From assembly GCA_028284955.1 (NCBI GenBank), contig JANQQS010000130.1, forward strand, positions 1-64,000: a DNA stretch of 64,000 bases. Direction: 5' to 3'. Numbering within the stretch: position 1 is the first letter of the stretch; each line of letters opens with the position of its first letter. A program made the translations under genes and the position numbers. Below, piece by piece: positions 46,528-55,902 of the stretch. A model generated the notes under the pieces. That model saw nothing but the letters and a program-made list of their open reading frames with translations, did not search any database and was not told where the DNA came from. Origin of the DNA: Myxococcota bacterium (GTDB lineage: Bacteria > Myxococcota_A > Polyangia > Polyangiales > Houyiibacteriaceae).

Positions 46528-49500
46528 CTACCTAGCTCGAGCGCGCCGTCGACCCAAGGCGGCGCGCCGAGCCGCCGCGCGATCGAGGCTCTGCTCGAGC
46601 CCGGCGCCGCTCCCGCCGTCTCCGAGAAACTCGACCAGCGCTGCGATGGTGGGGAATCGATACAGGTCGGTGATGCTGAGGTTCGCAGAGAGCGCTTTGC
46701 GGAGCTCGCGATGCGCCTGCACAGCGAGCAGCGAGTGCCCTCCGAGCTCGAAAAAATTGTCCTTCGTGCTGACGTTCGACACACCAAGTACGTTTCGCCA
46801 CACTTCGGCGATGACTTTCTCGGTTTCGTTCTCGGGGGCGACGTATTCGGCGCGAGATTTCTTCTGCACTTGGTCCGGTCGCGGCAGCGCTTTGCGGTCT
46901 ACCTTGGCGTTGGGCGTCAGCGGAAACTGCTCGAGCACCAACACGTGCGAGGGGACCATGTAGTCCGGGAGCCCTTCCGCGAGCCGATCGCGAAGCGCTT
47001 GCTCTTCCACCGTCTCCCCTTCTGCGTCAGGATGCAGGGTGACATACGCCACGAGGCGCTTGTCTCCCGGGCTGTCTTCGCGCGCAAGGACCACGGCCTC
47101 TCGAACTTCCGCGCAGGCAGTAAGTCGCGATTCGATTTCTCCGAGCTCGATGCGATACCCGCGCAGTTTGACTTGATGGTCGATGCGGCCGAGGAAATCG
47201 AGTTCGCCATTGGCTCGAAAGCGCACCAAATCGCCCGTGCGATAGAGCCGATGATCGCCTTCGCGAAACGGATCGGGCACAAACCGCTCTGCGGTGAGTT
47301 CCGGTCGGTCCAAATAGCCGCGCGTTACTCCATCTCCGCCGATATAGAGCTCTCCTGGAACGCCCACGGGAACCGGCTGCCGAGCGCTATCGAGCACGTA
47401 GAGCTGCGTATTGGCGATGGGGCGGCCGAGGCCTACGACGCCTTCAGACGATGTCGCCGGAGTCTCGCCAGAGGATGAAGGGCTGGGTGACGCCTGCGCA
47501 GTGGACGACCAAATGGTCGTCTCCGTGGGGCCATACATGTTGAGCACCCGCGCTTTGGTGACCTGCTCCAGTTCCGACACGAGCGAAGTGGGGAGCGCTT
47601 CTCCTCCGAGCATCATCGTCTGCACATGACTCAGAGACGCGCGCGCTTCATGGTTCATGAGCAACATGCGCGCCATGCTCGGAGTGCATTGCAGATGCGT
47701 CACTTGATGGCGCTCGATTTGAGCCGGAAACGATTGCGACTCTTCTGCGCCGGCCGCGGGCTGAACGACTTTTGGTCGGCTCGTGCGCTGAACGACCTGG
47801 GCAACGTAGGTCAAGCTCTTCATCACTTCGGCAACCGGGGCCCCGTAGTCGACCAAGCAAGCGACCTCGTCTACTCCGATCGCTTTGAGTTGGTTGACTC
47901 GCGCGACGGCATCTTCCGGCGTGCCAAAGAGCCCGCTGTCATTGAAGTAGCGCTCAAACGCAAACTCCAAGATGGCATCCATCTCGGATTGATCGAGCGT
48001 CTGAAGGTCGACCTGCATCGGATTGGTGACGCCTTCGGGACGCTTGAAGGCCGGAAACGCCCACGCGTACTGCTTGATCAACGCGGCCGCGCTTTTCAGG
48101 TACGAAATCATGGGTTGCTTGGCGATCGCCCGAACCTCTTCGCGGTCTTCTCCGAGCAACGTATGGAGCATGAGCGTGACTTTGTATTGCGAAGGGTCGC
48201 GGCCGTGTTCGACGAGCGCTGCTCGATAGATTTTGATCTTTTCGGCGACCTCGTCGATCGACTGGCCGAGCAAATGCGTCAGCACGTGAAGTCCGAGTCG
48301 ACCGGCGTCCTTGTAGGTCTGCGGGTTGCCGGCCGTGGTTAGCCACATCGGGAGCTCGCTCTGCATCGGCCGGGGCTGAGTCACCACCGCATGACGGGCG
48401 CCTTCGTTGCGTTCAAACTCAACCGCCTCTCCGCGCCAAAGCTTTCGAATCACTTCAATGTCGCGGATCATTGCGGTCTTGTTGTTCGGCGGAGCATTCT
48501 CGGGACGCAACACAAAGTCATCCGGTTGCCATCCCGACGCGCATGCGAGCCCTACGCGGCCGCCGCTGAGGTTGTCGACGACGGCCCATTCTTCGGCAAT
48601 GCGGATCGGCGAATGGAGCGGCACGACGCAGCTTCCTGCGCGGACCTGCACGTTCTTCGTGATCGCCGCCACCGCCGCTCCCGTCACTGCGGGATTAGGA
48701 AAGGGGCCGCCAAACGCGTGAAAGTGGCGCTCCGGCGTCCACACCGCCGCGAACCCGTGTTCGTCGGCGTATCTCGCGCCATCCAAGAGCAGCTGGTACT
48801 TGCCGCCTCCCTGGTCGTCATCGTTGCCCCAATAAAAGAGACTAAAATCCATGGAGCGCTGAAGCACTTCCGCAGGCACGTCAGACGAAGCGGCGGCTTG
48901 GGTACGGTCGCGATACACCACGACGCGAAAACCACGCGCGAGGGTGTAGAACAGCTCGAGCACGGAGATATCAAAGCTCAAGCTCGTTACCGCAAGCCAT
49001 GTCCCGGGGCTCGTCTCCGAGGCGGGCGGCACACGCTCATCCATCCCTGCAAAAAAGTTGGCTACATTGCGGTGCTCGACCATGACCCCTTTGGGGCGGC
49101 CGGTGGAGCCGGAAGTGTAGATGACGTACGCGAGGTGCTCGGGAGTCACGCCGACGTTCGGGTTCTCCCGAGAAGCAGTCTCTCGATCAGAAATAGCTTC
49201 TTCGTCCAGAACGAGCACCTTGCGCCCCGATGCGAGCGTGCCCAGCCCGTCCTTCGCTTCATCGTGGGTCACGATGACCGGGGCGCGGCTGTCTTCGATC
49301 ATCAGCTGAATACGCTCTGCAGGATACTCGGGGTCGAGCGGAACGTATGCGCCGCCCGCTTTTTGAATCGCGAGCGCCCCGACCACGAGCTCCAAACTTC
49401 GATAGACGTAGAGGCCGACCCGAGCGTCTGGGGTCACGCCCAGTTTGATGAGTCGGTGTGCCACATGGTTGGCTTTTTCGTTGAGCTGAGCGTAAGTCAG

Positions 49501-51222
49501 CGCGTCGCCTTCAAAGACCAACGCGACCGCGTCCGGGGTTTTCGCGACCTGCTTCTCGAAAAGCTGGTGGACGCACGCGGACTCAAAGCTCGCTTCGGTG
49601 CGGTTCCATTCCACGACCATGCGCTCGCGTTCTTCTGCGCTGAGCACCGACAGCGACGACACCGCCGCCGCGCCACCCGCGGCGAGCGCCTCTTTCATCT
49701 GCGCGAGCACGACCTGCAGGCGCTCGGAGGCCGCCGAGATCACGGACGCGGGAAGTCGGCGTTCGTCAAGATAGAGCGCTTCGTCGGTGATGGTGACGAG
49801 GCTGCCGGGTACCGCGTGAGTGCGACCGGGGGCGAACGCGACCCGAAACGAAGCATGAGACGCGTCTGGATGACGGGCAACGACATCGCGGGCGTAGGAA
49901 ACCCGCCGCCGAACACGCTCCAGCTCGCCTTCGGCATCCGAAACCAAATCGGCGACGGTCCCTACCGCGCGAACTCGGAACGGAACCACGTCGGCGAAGA
50001 AAGGCTCGTCGCCGCCAATCGCCTGTGCGAGCGCGTCATCTGCAAAACCAACATGAAACTCGGTCTGGCCGCTCACTCGAGACAGCCACGCGCCAATGCC
50101 CGCGAAGAGCTCGTGGTCGCTTAGGCTGCTCCGTTCAAACTCTGCGCGGGCGTACGACGCTTCATGGGCGTAGGACTCCGTGCGGGTGTCGTCTTTGGCA
50201 TCGAAGGGCCATTCGAGCGCCGTGATTCGGGAAAGCCGACGCGCCCAGAACCCATCGTGCTTGCACAGGTCTGCGTTTCGTTCAGACAGTTTCGAGCGAG
50301 CCGAAGCATCAAGGCTTGCGAACGCATCTCCGACTTGGAAACGCCCCAAGTCCACGTCGTCGCCATTCTGGTCGGCGAGCTTCGAGACAACCACCGCCGC
50401 AGAACCGGTCGCCACCACCACGCCGTGGTCGTGCTTGGCGAGGATCGCACCGGGCGCGCCAGAACCCTGCGGGCTGTCCTCCGCCAACGAAACCTGGGAT
50501 ACGAGATAGACGCTTCCTTTGCACAGCGTCTTGGCGATGTGCAGCGGGTTTGGATAAGAACCAAAATCGAGCGCGCGTACCAATGCGACAATCGATTCCG
50601 CATCCTGCGACCAGTCGATCGTCGCGAGAGCATCTGGACGATCGTGTTTGCCGAAATAGGTTCGCTGGGTGAGGTCTTGCTTGGTTCGTTCAAGCGCGTC
50701 GTTTCCCAGCTGGTCGCAAAGCTCTCCGAACGACTCAATGGCTGCTTGGTAACACTGAGTATTGATTTCAAGCGCGGTGGATAGCGGCGCGACGTCAAAC
50801 TCGCGCTGCACCAAAATATCTCCTTCGTCTACCCCGCCTTCAATCAGATGCCAGGTCACCCCGTGCGAGGATTCCCGGTGAATCAATGCCCAGTTGGGTG
50901 CGTTCAGGCCCGCGTAGCGAGGCAATAGGCCGTCGTGAAAGTTGATCGCGCCTCGCTTCGCTTTCTTCAGCACCTCGCCCGGAATGACCGATAGATTGGC
51001 AATACTGAGCAGCCAATCAAAACCGTCCGGCAAGCGAGCCGCGAGGTCACGCCCAGGAGCGACAATCTCGATGGACCGTTTTTGCGCCCAGCTTTTGATC
51101 GCAGCGTTTTGCGAGACCACTTGGAGCACCGAGTGCCCCCGCTCCAGCAGCACTTCGGCACACTGAATGAGCAGTGACTCGTCTCCAATGAGCACCGATG
51201 AATATGGATTGTGCGTTGTCAT
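46528..51222 (-). CDS. NRPS: formyltransferase - partial condensation - adenylation with embedded monooxygenase - carrier
   Basis: This 1564-residue enzyme has four parts. Residues 1-300 are a formyltransferase with Asn94, His96 and Asp132 of the Met-tRNA formyltransferase catalytic set (INFHDGLLPRYAG). Residues about 310-545 resemble only the C-terminal half of a condensation domain, with no HHxxxDG motif. The adenylation domain runs from about 548 to 1450 (YTSGSTGRPKG, FDIS at 750, NMYGPTETT, YRTGDL, NAKVDRKAL). It is split between cores A4 and A5 by a luciferase-like FMN monooxygenase (about 790-1145). The carrier serine is Ser1497 in LGGHSLLA. It has no thioesterase, so it probably starts a chain. 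An AAGGTG site precedes the ATG. Confidence 0.93.
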   Translation of the reverse strand: MTTHNPYSSVLIGDESLLIQCAEVLLERGHSVLQVVSQNAAIKSWAQKRSIEIVAPGRDLAARLPDGFDWLLSIANLSVIPGEVLKKAKRGAINFHDGLLPRYAGLNAPNWALIHRESSHGVTWHLIEGGVDEGDILVQREFDVAPLSTALEINTQCYQAAIESFGELCDQLGNDALERTKQDLTQRTYFGKHDRPDALATIDWSQDAESIVALVRALDFGSYPNPLHIAKTLCKGSVYLVSQVSLAEDSPQGSGAPGAILAKHDHGVVVATGSAAVVVSKLADQNGDDVDLGRFQVGDAFASLDASARSKLSERNADLCKHDGFWARRLSRITALEWPFDAKDDTRTESYAHEASYARAEFERSSLSDHELFAGIGAWLSRVSGQTEFHVGFADDALAQAIGGDEPFFADVVPFRVRAVGTVADLVSDAEGELERVRRRVSYARDVVARHPDASHASFRVAFAPGRTHAVPGSLVTITDEALYLDERRLPASVISAASERLQVVLAQMKEALAAGGAAAVSSLSVLSAEERERMVVEWNRTEASFESACVHQLFEKQVAKTPDAVALVFEGDALTYAQLNEKANHVAHRLIKLGVTPDARVGLYVYRSLELVVGALAIQKAGGAYVPLDPEYPAERIQLMIEDSRAPVIVTHDEAKDGLGTLASGRKVLVLDEEAISDRETASRENPNVGVTPEHLAYVIYTSGSTGRPKGVMVEHRNVANFFAGMDERVPPASETSPGTWLAVTSLSFDISVLELFYTLARGFRVVVYRDRTQAAASSDVPAEVLQRSMDFSLFYWGNDDDQGGGKYQLLLDGARYADEHGFAAVWTPERHFHAFGGPFPNPAVTGAAVAAITKNVQVRAGSCVVPLHSPIRIAEEWAVVDNLSGGRVGLACASGWQPDDFVLRPENAPPNNKTAMIRDIEVIRKLWRGEAVEFERNEGARHAVVTQPRPMQSELPMWLTTAGNPQTYKDAGRLGLHVLTHLLGQSIDEVAEKIKIYRAALVEHGRDPSQYKVTLMLHTLLGEDREEVRAIAKQPMISYLKSAAALIKQYAWAFPAFKRPEGVTNPMQVDLQTLDQSEMDAILEFAFERYFNDSGLFGTPEDAVARVNQLKAIGVDEVACLVDYGAPVAEVMKSLTYVAQVVQRTSRPKVVQPAAGAEESQSFPAQIERHQVTHLQCTPSMARMLLMNHEARASLSHVQTMMLGGEALPTSLVSELEQVTKARVLNMYGPTETTIWSSTAQASPSPSSSGETPATSSEGVVGLGRPIANTQLYVLDSARQPVPVGVPGELYIGGDGVTRGYLDRPELTAERFVPDPFREGDHRLYRTGDLVRFRANGELDFLGRIDHQVKLRGYRIELGEIESRLTACAEVREAVVLAREDSPGDKRLVAYVTLHPDAEGETVEEQALRDRLAEGLPDYMVPSHVLVLEQFPLTPNAKVDRKALPRPDQVQKKSRAEYVAPENETEKVIAEVWRNVLGVSNVSTKDNFFELGGHSLLAVQAHRELRKALSANLSITDLYRFPTIAALVEFLGDGGSGAGLEQSLDRAAARRAALGRRRARAR

Positions 51223-51252
51223 GCGAGTAGCACCTTTGCTTGATGAATTTCC

Positions 51253-52251
51253 TTACTGCGTAGCAAGGACAGCACCGGTCACTGCTCCGGTCGCCATGAT
51301 GGAAAGAAGCGGCGAGAGGCGCTCGATAACTTCACCCGCGCTTCCCGTCCATTCCTCGGTCACGTAGACAATATCGCCCGCGGCAAGCTCTACCCCCGAG
51401 CTTTTCCCATCCACCAATGCACGCAAGCTCGTACGGTACACTTGCGGCGCTTTGAGCGGCCCACGAACAATATGGATATCCGAGCGATCTCCGTTTTCCG
51501 CCAAGCCGCCCGCCAGAGCGAGCGCTTCCGACAATCGGATGCCGGGGCGGTAGGGCAGAGTGCGCGCGGAATCTACCGCACCAAGCACGATGACTCGCTG
51601 ACCGACACGCGCAGGCACATACAAATGGTCTCCCGCACGAACACGCACGTTGTGTCGAGGATGACCGCGCAAAGCGAGTCGTATGCTCACCGGAACGGCC
51701 GAACCTTTACGAATGAGCCGCGCCGCATCGAGATCCGCGATGTGTTCGAGGCCGGCTTCGCTTGACTCCACCAGCGGCCCTCCCGCCATCGCCACCAGGT
51801 CTGCTACGCGGGTGCCCGGAGCCACTCGAATGCGGCTTGGGGTCCGCACCGCGCCCACGACCGTCGCTTGATGTCCCGCCGACTCGCTGATCGTCAAGCT
51901 CACGGTGAGGACCCGGTGAAATCGACTGAGCGCCTCCTCGACGCGACGCTCCGCCTCGGACAGCTTCAAGCCCCCGACCTGAACATCGCCAGCCAGCGGA
52001 ATGTGCATGAACCCGCGTTCGTCCACGACGATACCGGTCTGGTCGTCCGTCTCGCGCGACATCATGTGCAGCGTAACCACGTCGCCGGGAAGCAGACGCA
52101 AAGGCTCGGGAGAGTCCTTGGCGAGCCCCGCCGGAACCGTATTCTGCGGAGCTGAAAACGACTCGTCTTGCGACGGAATCGTGGGCGCGCGGGGCAGTCG
52201 GGGCGCACACGCGGCCGAACACACAACCAGCAAGGCCAAAAAAGTTTTCAC
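51253..52251 (-). CDS. Wza-like polysaccharide export lipoprotein
   Basis: This outer-membrane or periplasmic export protein of about 332 residues belongs to the polysaccharide export family. The signal VKTFLALLVVCSAAC ends in a lipobox. The export domain (LRLLPGDVVTLHMMSRE, GFMHIPLAGDVQVGGLKLSEAERRVEEAL in part) and two SLBB-like beta-grasp repeats (ATVVGAVRTPSRIRVAPG and VIVLGAVDSARTLPYRPG) are present. A hydrophobic C-terminal stretch, SPLLSIMATGAVTGAVLA, could span the outer membrane. A GTG at 52251 and a TTG at 52260 are both possible. The NRPS starts 30 bases downstream on the same strand. Confidence 0.88.
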   Translation of the reverse strand: MKTFLALLVVCSAACAPRLPRAPTIPSQDESFSAPQNTVPAGLAKDSPEPLRLLPGDVVTLHMMSRETDDQTGIVVDERGFMHIPLAGDVQVGGLKLSEAERRVEEALSRFHRVLTVSLTISESAGHQATVVGAVRTPSRIRVAPGTRVADLVAMAGGPLVESSEAGLEHIADLDAARLIRKGSAVPVSIRLALRGHPRHNVRVRAGDHLYVPARVGQRVIVLGAVDSARTLPYRPGIRLSEALALAGGLAENGDRSDIHIVRGPLKAPQVYRTSLRALVDGKSSGVELAAGDIVYVTEEWTGSAGEVIERLSPLLSIMATGAVTGAVLATQ

Positions 52252-52556
52252 GCGATGCAACTAGCGCGGAGCCCGGAGCGCTGCAACACGCTGATTGCCC
52301 TATTTGATCTTTCCGACATTTTCGTAATTGCCGTCACCCATTCGTACCTTGCACGACACGTAGGTGCTGTTAGATTGTTTGACCATCTGGTCCCACACGG
52401 AGCAGAAAGTTTTACCGAGAACGGATTTCGCTTCTACCAAAAAAACGCAGCGGGATCGAGAAATCTGGTCAGATTCGGAACCGTCTCGGAGAACACCCAC
52501 ACCTCGGCAATGTGATTAGGAAAGCGCCCCCGCTTTTTGGCGGTGAGGAGGACATT
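52252..52556. promoter_or_regulatory. Divergent promoter region between export lipoprotein and priming transferase genes
   Basis: This 300-base gap separates two oppositely transcribed operons and is clearly richer in A and T than the flanks. It should hold promoters for both. A TTGACC at 52379-52384 resembles a -35 box for the plus strand, but I find no good -10 at the right distance. Short minus-strand frames inside (for example 52300-52500) have no recognisable content. Confidence 0.45.
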
Positions 52557-53966
52557 ATGCCCGGTTCAGATGGATTTTTTCAGCCTCGAGTTTCTGCATG
52601 GAGCGTGCTCGTTCGGCTTGGTGACTCAGCGCTCATCGTCATCGCCCACTTCCTCGCGATTTACGCGTACGGCGAAGAATGGCGCGCCATTCACTCGACA
52701 TCGTCGGCCATCGCAGTGCTGGTGTTTCAATTCGCCGGCGGAACGCTGGGCCTCTACCCGAGTATGTTTGGCCAGCCGCTGCGCCGGGAATTGACGGGCG
52801 TCTGGGCCGCATGGTTCGCACTCATGCCGATGCTGTTGCTGCTCGCATTTATTTCCAAGACATCCGCCGACTTCTCTCGTGTGATCACGCTCGGATGGTT
52901 CGTTGCGGCGCCGGTGAGCATCGCGCTGTGGCGCATGTCGCTGCGCTACGGCGGACACAAGCTACGCGAGCGAGGGCGCAATATTCGCGCCACGGCCATC
53001 GTGGGTATGACGCCGCTCGGAGAACGGGTGGCGCAGGTGATGCGGCAGAGCCCGTGGCTCGGATTGAAGATGCACGGCTTCTACGACGACCGAAACGTCA
53101 ATCGTTGCTGCTCGATTCCTGAGGACCTCGGTCAACTGAAGGGCGGCCTCGATGAACTTGTGACCGCCGCACGAAACGGCGAGCTCGATTTGATCTACAT
53201 TGCGCTTCCGCTCCGAGCGGAGCCGCGGGTTCAGGAGCTTTTGCGCAAGCTTGCGGACACGACCGCGTCGGTCTACGTGGCGGCTGATTTCTACACCCAC
53301 TACCTGCTCCATCGGCGCTGGGGCGTGGTCGGTGATGTGCCCGTGGTCAGCGTGCACGAAACCCCGTTCTACGGGGTGGACGGCTGGTTGAAGCGCGCCG
53401 AAGACATCGTGCTCGGATGTGCCATCATGGTGCTCATTACGATTCCGATGATGGTCATCGCGGTCGCCGTCAAGTTGAGCTCCAAGGGCCCCGTTTTCTT
53501 CCGCCAGCGCCGCTACGGTCTGAACGGGGAGGTCATCGATATCTTGAAGTTCCGGTCGATGACGGTCACCGAAGACGGCGACGACTTGAAGCAAGCGGTA
53601 CGCGACGACCCTCGGGTCACCAAAGTCGGCGCGTTTATTCGGTCCACCTCGCTCGATGAGCTTCCGCAGTTCATTCACGTGATTACGGGCAAGATGAGCA
53701 TTGTGGGTCCCCGACCGCACGCCGTGAAACACAACGAAGTGTATCGCACCAAGATTCCCGGCTACATGCTCCGTCATAAGGTGAAACCCGGAATCACCGG
53801 ATGGGCGCAAGTGAACGGTTGGCGCGGAGAGACCGACACGCTTGAGAAAATGGAAAAGCGTGTCGAGCACGATCTTCACTACATTCGCAACTGGGATCTA
53901 CTTTGGGACCTCAAGATTATCTTCATGACCGTGTTTGGATCAGCCGCACGGCGAAACGCTTACTAA
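52557..53966 (+). CDS. WcaJ-type undecaprenyl-phosphate sugar phosphotransferase
   Basis: This priming transferase moves a sugar phosphate from a UDP-sugar to undecaprenyl phosphate and starts exopolysaccharide repeat units at the inner membrane. The 469-residue protein has four N-terminal helices, a CoA-binding-like middle domain (ATAIVGMTPLGERVAQ) and the C-terminal bacterial sugar transferase domain. That domain contains KGPVFFRQRRYGLNGE, DILKFRSM, STSLDELPQFIHVITGKMSI, VGPRPHAV and HKVKPGITGWAQVNGWRGET in order. The ATG at 52557 follows a strong GAGGAGG site. It pairs functionally with the divergent Wza-like gene. Confidence 0.94.
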   Translation: MPGSDGFFQPRVSAWSVLVRLGDSALIVIAHFLAIYAYGEEWRAIHSTSSAIAVLVFQFAGGTLGLYPSMFGQPLRRELTGVWAAWFALMPMLLLLAFISKTSADFSRVITLGWFVAAPVSIALWRMSLRYGGHKLRERGRNIRATAIVGMTPLGERVAQVMRQSPWLGLKMHGFYDDRNVNRCCSIPEDLGQLKGGLDELVTAARNGELDLIYIALPLRAEPRVQELLRKLADTTASVYVAADFYTHYLLHRRWGVVGDVPVVSVHETPFYGVDGWLKRAEDIVLGCAIMVLITIPMMVIAVAVKLSSKGPVFFRQRRYGLNGEVIDILKFRSMTVTEDGDDLKQAVRDDPRVTKVGAFIRSTSLDELPQFIHVITGKMSIVGPRPHAVKHNEVYRTKIPGYMLRHKVKPGITGWAQVNGWRGETDTLEKMEKRVEHDLHYIRNWDLLWDLKIIFMTVFGSAARRNAY

Positions 53967-53986
53967 ACGGCCGCCTCCGAGGCATC

Positions 53987-54895
53987 GTGGCCCGCGGCGC
54001 GGCACTCGCTTCGCTGGCATGCTCGGGAGGACACTGCGCGCCAAGCCGTGTTGAACGACTGTCTCCGGAAGAAGCGTCCGGCGAAGCGCTGCCCGCGGTG
54101 GATCACGCTCGAGTGTTCTTTGTCGGACACAGCCTGATCAACTTCACGATTCCCAGCATGATCGGAAGCATCGCGGAAAGCTTGGGTGTCGCGTACGAAC
54201 ATGACGAGCAAATCATGGACGGTGGCGCGCTAAAAATGAACTGGGAAGAGCACGGGCGTGCCAAGGGCAGCAATGCCCAAAAGAAGATTCCTGGAGGCGG
54301 GTTCGACGTGTTGGTGATGACCGAAGCGGTCGATCTCGATGACATGATCCGCTGGATGGAACCGGCGAAGTACGGCGGCAAGTTCTATTCGCTCGCGGTC
54401 AACGCAAACCCCAAAGTTCGGCCGCTCTTCTATGAGACTTGGCACGAACGCGATTTGGTGCGCAAGCGATTCGGTTTGAACACGGGAGGCAACTGGCGTT
54501 CGTATATCGACGACGACCTCGGCAAATGGGAAACCATTGTCCGAGATATCAACGCTGCAGAAAAAGGACCCCGCCTGCATATGATTCCCGGGGGTCAGGC
54601 CCTCGCGACACTGGTGGATGAAATCCGGGCGGGGCGAGTAGATGGGCTAAAACGCGAAACGGACTTGTTCTCGGACAACGTTCACTTGAGCCCACTCGGC
54701 AACTACTTTCTCGCGCTGGTCCAGTTCGCCACGATCTATCGGCGAAACCCTGCCGGAGCGACCCATCAGCCTGAGGACGAAAAGGGAACGCGCATCGAGG
54801 TCGCGCCCGAAACCGCCAAGACGATGCAGCGAATCGCGTGGGACGTGGTGCGCGGCTATTCGTGGTCGGGGGTCACGACGACCGCTCGACGATAA
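53987..54895 (+). CDS. SGNH/GDSL-like hydrolase, probable lipoprotein
   Basis: This protein of about 302 residues starts at a GTG (53987), 20 bases after the sugar transferase stop. The N-terminus VARGAALASLACSGG looks like a very short lipoprotein signal with cysteine after SLA; a longer frame upstream would overlap the transferase gene. Block I is VFFVGHSLINF (Ser49), and the catalytic Asp-His pair is in FSDNVHLSPLGNYF near residue 228. These features suggest an esterase or acetyl-transfer role on polysaccharide. Substrate and family are not certain. Position after the priming transferase supports a role in exopolysaccharide modification. Confidence 0.68.
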   Translation: MARGAALASLACSGGHCAPSRVERLSPEEASGEALPAVDHARVFFVGHSLINFTIPSMIGSIAESLGVAYEHDEQIMDGGALKMNWEEHGRAKGSNAQKKIPGGGFDVLVMTEAVDLDDMIRWMEPAKYGGKFYSLAVNANPKVRPLFYETWHERDLVRKRFGLNTGGNWRSYIDDDLGKWETIVRDINAAEKGPRLHMIPGGQALATLVDEIRAGRVDGLKRETDLFSDNVHLSPLGNYFLALVQFATIYRRNPAGATHQPEDEKGTRIEVAPETAKTMQRIAWDVVRGYSWSGVTTTARR

Positions 54896-54962
54896 GTTGC
54901 AGCGACCCAGCCATCGTGATTCGCGGTCGCCGATCGAAGCGGATTGCGAAAGGAAGCCGCCG

Positions 54963-55838
54963 CTACGTGAGCGACGTAAGTGCTTCCTGAAGCGACTCGG
55001 TCCAGTGGCGAACCCGAACATCCGGCGCCTGTTCGCGGAGCCAAGCCCACGCCTTCGATTTGTCGAGCACGCTGAAATGCGGGCGATTCGTGGTGCCGGA
55101 GTATTCGGCGGTGGAGATCGGCAACACCCGCGCGGCGGACGAGTCGAGCAAGCCGGCACGCACGGCTTCGCCACGGATCGCGACCGCAAAATCATACCAG
55201 CTGGCTACGCCGGCGTCGGTCCAATGAAAGATGCCAGTCGGCGCAGACGATCGCGCCATCGCCCAGAGAAACTCGGCGAGCGGTTTCGCCCATGTCGGGG
55301 TGCCCACTTGGTCATCAATGACGGTAAGTTTGTCTCGCTCGCCCATGAGTCGAAGCATCGTGCGCATGAAGTTCGTGCCGAACTTCGAGTACAGCCAAGC
55401 CGTGCGCACGACCGTGACCCGATCATGAGCGCCAAACACGGCTTGTTCGCCCTCAAGCTTGGAGCGGCCGTATGCTTGAATGGGCCCGGTGGGGTCGTCG
55501 ATCTGGTAGGGCAAACAGCCTCGGCCATTGAAGACATAGTCCGTCGACAAGTGAATCAGATGGACATTGAAGTCGCGGCATGCCTCCGCCAGATTACGCG
55601 GACCGACTACGTTGATTTGGCGGGCGACGTCTGGGTTCGATTCGCAGGCTTCCACAGGCATCACGGCAGCATTGATCAATACGTCCGGGCGAGCTTCGCC
55701 AACTACCTCTCGAACGTTCGTCGCGTCCGTAATGTCGAGCTGATCACGACCGCGAAACTCGCCTTGCACACCATGGGGATGAACTTCTTGCAGCTGGCGG
55801 CCAAGCTGGCCCTGTCCTCCGGCAACCAATACCTTCAT
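54963..55838 (-). CDS. rfbD: dTDP-4-dehydrorhamnose reductase
   Basis: This enzyme makes dTDP-L-rhamnose by NAD(P)H reduction of dTDP-4-keto-rhamnose, the last step of the pathway. The 291-residue protein starts MKVLVAGGQGQLGRQL. It has DITDATNVREVVGEARPDVLINAA (in part), HLSTDYVFNGRG, the catalytic YGRSK, VVRTAWLYS, and GIFHWTDAG. The ATG at 55838 with a GGAG six bases upstream is the clear start although the frame is open far upstream. The other rhamnose genes (rfbA, B, C) are not in the window. It follows the glycosyltransferase by 64 bases. Confidence 0.94.
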   Translation of the reverse strand: MKVLVAGGQGQLGRQLQEVHPHGVQGEFRGRDQLDITDATNVREVVGEARPDVLINAAVMPVEACESNPDVARQINVVGPRNLAEACRDFNVHLIHLSTDYVFNGRGCLPYQIDDPTGPIQAYGRSKLEGEQAVFGAHDRVTVVRTAWLYSKFGTNFMRTMLRLMGERDKLTVIDDQVGTPTWAKPLAEFLWAMARSSAPTGIFHWTDAGVASWYDFAVAIRGEAVRAGLLDSSAARVLPISTAEYSGTTNRPHFSVLDKSKAWAWLREQAPDVRVRHWTESLQEALTSLT

Positions 55839-55902
55839 GCTCGTCTCCTTGAGACTTGGGCCTTGCTCGGTCTCATGCACCCAGGTTTCATGCCCCCCCG
55901 GT

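Noticed and set aside
48391-50124. Long plus-strand open frame (577 codons) inside the NRPS
   Set aside because: It is the antisense shadow of a high-GC coding sequence; the minus-strand frame has full NRPS motifs and this frame has none.
52300-52500. Possible 66-codon minus-strand gene in the divergent gap
   Set aside because: GTG start, no ribosome site, no recognisable motif, and it occupies a region expected to hold promoters.
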